Assembly: GCA_025331125.1 (NCBI GenBank)
Contig: JAOALB010000233.1
Coordinates: forward strand, 1 to 55,834
Direction of reading: 5' to 3'
Origin: Mycogone perniciosa
Taxonomy: Eukaryota > Ascomycota > Sordariomycetes > Hypocreales > Hypocreaceae
Length of the DNA stretch: 55,834 nucleotides
Under the pieces are notes generated by a model that worked only from the letters and a program-made list of their open reading frames with translations, made no database searches and was not told the DNA's origin. Positions 53,592-55,834 of this stretch are shown here, piece by piece (the stretch's first letter is position 1; each line of letters begins with the position of its first letter). The position numbers and the translations under genes were made by a program.

Positions 53592-53882
53592 CAGTAGCGG
53601 CCGAAATTATGTAGTGTCCACGTTATGTATAGAAATTCTCTGGACATGAACCATACTCTAACCCGCTGTAGATAGTACTTGCGTAGGAGTGATTACAGGG
53701 TACTTCCTCAACATTTGCCCAGTATGAAACGGGACAACATTATAAGAGTACATGACGAGAGAGTGACGAGAAACGGCTGAATATCCCTATAAGGGAAGAA
53801 GTACAGTAATAAAAGGTTAAAACCTTAGTTTTATGGGCTTATGGACACTGTTACAGTAGGACGGCGATCTCGCTCCTAACTG
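53592..53882. mobile_element. Chimeric MITE relic
   Basis: The left end CAGTAGCGGCCGAAATTATG TAGTGTCC with the CTCTGGACATGAACCA block is MITE-A-like. The right end CGATCTCGCTCCTAACTG followed by TA is of a different family, resembling MITE-B and the relic at 45183-45208. No TA precedes the left end. Confidence 0.5.
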
Positions 53883-54148
53883 TAGTGGTAGGTCGTAGAG
53901 CCCGCCGTGACTTCACGGCAACGTGGCAACCCGCTTTCCCATTACTGACTTGCTGCCTGGATCATGTGCCGCAGAATGACTAAGTAGGATGTGATTGTTC
54001 TCTTACCTAAACTTGCGGAGGAGGGCGGAAGAAGAAATATTCCGATAGTAAGACCTCGAAGATATGACTAAGCAGGACCAGCAGAATCAGGTAGAGCCAG
54101 AAATGGAATTCGGCTAAAATGAGACCGAAATTGTTAGACTTGTTATTA
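53883..54148. other. Intergenic, nothing recognised
   Basis: No ORF or repeat of note. Confidence 0.4.
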
Positions 54149-54672
54149 CTAGGGGGGTCTCAAAAACGACCATCCCCGCCCTAATCTATTAGGACGGGGG
54201 GGGACGCTGAGTAGCAAAGTACGTTTTGGTTCGCAAAAACAAAAAAGTTACTTCGGTTTTCTATATAATTCCCATACAAATAAATGTAGACATGCTTTTC
54301 TGCATAACATCAAGATCACAACAATTACTACCACTTCAATACATTACAGCACTTCTAAAACTTAACTGTTTTGCATAAAACTTTGCCTACAGCTTCTCTT
54401 GAGACTCCTTTATCCACAGCCCAAAACTGGCTTAATTCAGAGACTGTTCTGATGCAGGAGTGTGCATTATAATAATTCTTGTCGTTGACTATGTCGTGTT
54501 TGTATGCGAATATTGAATTTTATGTAGATAAAGAATGTACTTGCGTTGTTATATATATATTAGCTGGGCTTTCATGTACTTTTTTTTGCGAACCAAAGCG
54601 TACTTTGCTACTCAGCGTCCCCCCCGTCCTAATGGATTAGGGTGGGCATAGTCGTTTTTGAGCCCCCCCTAG
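54149..54672. mobile_element. MITE-G, 524 bp, about 93-bp inverted ends
   Basis: 54149-54241 begins CTAGGGGGGTCTCAAAAACG and pairs with 54581-54672 (ending ..CGTTTTTGAGCCCCCCCTAG) at about 90% over about 93 bp, including GACGCTGAGTAGCAAAGTAC. TA flanks at 54147-54148 and 54673-54674. AT-rich interior, no ORF. Distinct from the CAGT-ended families. Confidence 0.9.
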
Positions 54673-55373
54673 TATGCGAACGATACTTGGCGTTTTACTG
54701 TGCTTCTCTCCGCACGGACTATTTTGGCGATGCTTGTGGCTTATACAGTGCATAACTTATCTTAACACGAAGTACTGTTCTAAACGTGGCCCTAACACTG
54801 TCGTTCTATTTTAGCTGATTTTTGCTTCTGGCCTTACAGAGTCACTTATTCTTATGCGACTTGCGTAAACTACATTACAGTGAAGGCCAAGCTTATATAT
54901 GTAACCTGATTCGCCACATAATCCATCGTAGGCACAAGGGAACAAAGTCCCTAAAGATCGCGAAATAGCCAAGATTGCCTGCTGCTCTACACATGCCGTC
55001 GCTACATACGATCGAATCTTCCTTTACGTGCCTCTTTGGAGGCATTACCGCTCCATCAAACGGCGTCAGCCGACCCAGAAAGGTCAGAAATCATACAACA
55101 ATTTGTGTTTTAGTCTTGATTGATGAAGCCCTTCAAGTCAAACCCATCCACCTTGCTAAGTTGCCCATCGATGATTGGCTTGGTTTTCGCAGAAACACTA
55201 CAAATGGGCTTAATAGGTGTCGCGGAAGAACTGCCAAATAGACTACTGGATGCCGCTGGAGTGGGGTGCGTGTTGCTGAAAGTTTATGAGACACGAAACT
55301 GTTTGCACAGCTGTTATACATACCAGCATGGCTCCTGGACATCGCGGACAGCCTGTTCCATTGCCATCAAACT
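54673..55373. other. Intergenic, unassigned ORFs
   Basis: Plus-strand ORFs at 54975-55241 and 55120-55377 overlap in different frames and have no recognised motif. Confidence 0.35.
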
Positions 55374-55759
55374 CTAGCCGAGAAATGGTCGTTCTGGGCG
55401 TGGGTCAAGAATGCGAGTTTTATTCATGCCCTTGATAAGAGCACTCAAGTGAATCCAGGAACACTCAAACGAGCAGTTCCCTTCATCCTTATAGAATTGG
55501 GTTTTCAGATTATCAAGGCTGGAAATAACTCCAGAGACAAGATCCTCTCTCCTCTTATCAAGAGCGTCTAGAGATGAGGTCAGCCGTCTGAGTCATGATA
55601 CTATACTTAATACTCACCGATAACATCCAGTGGGATCGGCAAACCTAGTGAATGAATGGGATCTCTGCTCTCATATATAAGGATCTTTGTCAACGCCCGG
55701 ATGATGTTGGCTTCCGAAAATACCCAAGAGTCTAAGCAAGAGATTTCTTCCGTGAGAAG
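55374..55759 (-). pseudogene. 3' part of a fungal BTB/POZ-family gene cut by an LTR
   Basis: complement(join(55374..55567,55618..55759)); 50-bp intron (GTGAGT..CTCTAG with GGCTGAC branch) that keeps frame. It reads DSWVFSEANIIRALTKIL, then SLGLPIPLDVIDALDKRRED, SSLDNLKTQFYKDEG, CSFECSWIHLSALIKGM and PRPERPFLG. This order (WVF..I...LTK, LGLPIP..V..A.D.RR, CSFEC....GAL.K.M, PRP..PFLG) is typical of the C-terminal half of a large family of fungal BTB-domain proteins. The BTB domain itself would lie upstream, beyond the LTR that starts at 55760. No stops in the remaining exons, so the break is recent. Family naming is from memory of the pattern. Confidence 0.6.
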
Positions 55760-55834
55760 TGTCACGACCCGACCAGGCCAAGGCCCGGGTCCGGAGGAAT
55801 GTCGGAACGGACGGGCCAATAGGAACATGATCAC
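55760..55834 (+). repeat. LTR start, truncated by window end
   Basis: TGTCACGACCCGACCAGGCC then GGCCAATAGGAACATGATCAC matches the first part of the LTRs at 3579 and 20544, same orientation. The preceding five bases are AGAAG; the partner duplication would lie outside the window. Solo LTR or full element cannot be decided. Confidence 0.8.

Noticed and set aside
1..55834. CRISPR arrays, bacterial operons, riboswitches, Shine-Dalgarno sites
   Set aside because: The gene structure is eukaryotic with spliceosomal introns. Repeats are dispersed transposons without regular spacers.

Overview
The window looks like nuclear DNA from a filamentous ascomycete, probably a eurotiomycete. Genes are interrupted by 47-72 bp GT..AG introns, several with TACTAAC/GCTAAC/CTAAC-like branch points. 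The predicted proteins are of fungal types (indoleamine 2,3-dioxygenase, F-box, APH-like kinase, patatin with RING, TM2, LINE ORF2 of the Tad1/RNase H kind). There are no bacterial operons, and much of the DNA is transposon debris. It reads as a gene-poor, repeat-rich accessory or subtelomere-like region.

Layout. 1-447: two LINE 3' fragments. 1.0-7.4 kb: small multi-exon genes (218-aa unknown; 189-aa RING protein; 268-aa unknown), a decayed membrane-protein gene and a solo LTR with a 5-bp target duplication. 8.5-9.4 kb: a TIR element with a second TIR element nested in it. 9.9-13.1 kb: the largest gene, a six-exon RING plus patatin phospholipase of 974 aa. 13.6-18 kb: three LINE pieces. 18.4-22.5 kb: an unknown 270-aa gene, a nested MITE/LTR/MITE stack and a zinc-finger protein. 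23-28.9 kb: relics, another TIR family, a second copy of the membrane-protein pseudogene, and a MITE carrying a 46-bp LINE tail. 29-33.1 kb: a MADS-like gene and a five-exon coiled-coil gene. 34.9-37 kb: a repeat block with nested MITEs. 37-38.1 kb: a TM2 protein and a broken GH17 glucanase. 40-44.8 kb: intact IDO and F-box genes on the minus strand. 45.4-49 kb: MITE, four-TM membrane protein and a shortened TM2 paralogue. 49-50.5 kb: antisense LINE. 51-53.2 kb: APH-like kinase convergent with a coiled-coil gene. 54.1-54.7 kb: a MITE with ~90-bp inverted ends. 55.4-55.8 kb: a BTB-family gene tail cut off by an LTR that runs off the window.

No pathway links the genes. The intact ones (patatin/RING, IDO, APH, F-box, TM2, RING, MADS-like) look like dispersed accessory genes. 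The clearest story is the insertion history: at least five non-autonomous TIR families (mostly TA target duplications), one LTR family (5-bp duplications) and two LINE families have repeatedly inserted into one another and into genes. I see no transposase gene for any TIR family. Many genes were found only by joining exons by eye, so intron boundaries are inferences from reading frame and splice signals.
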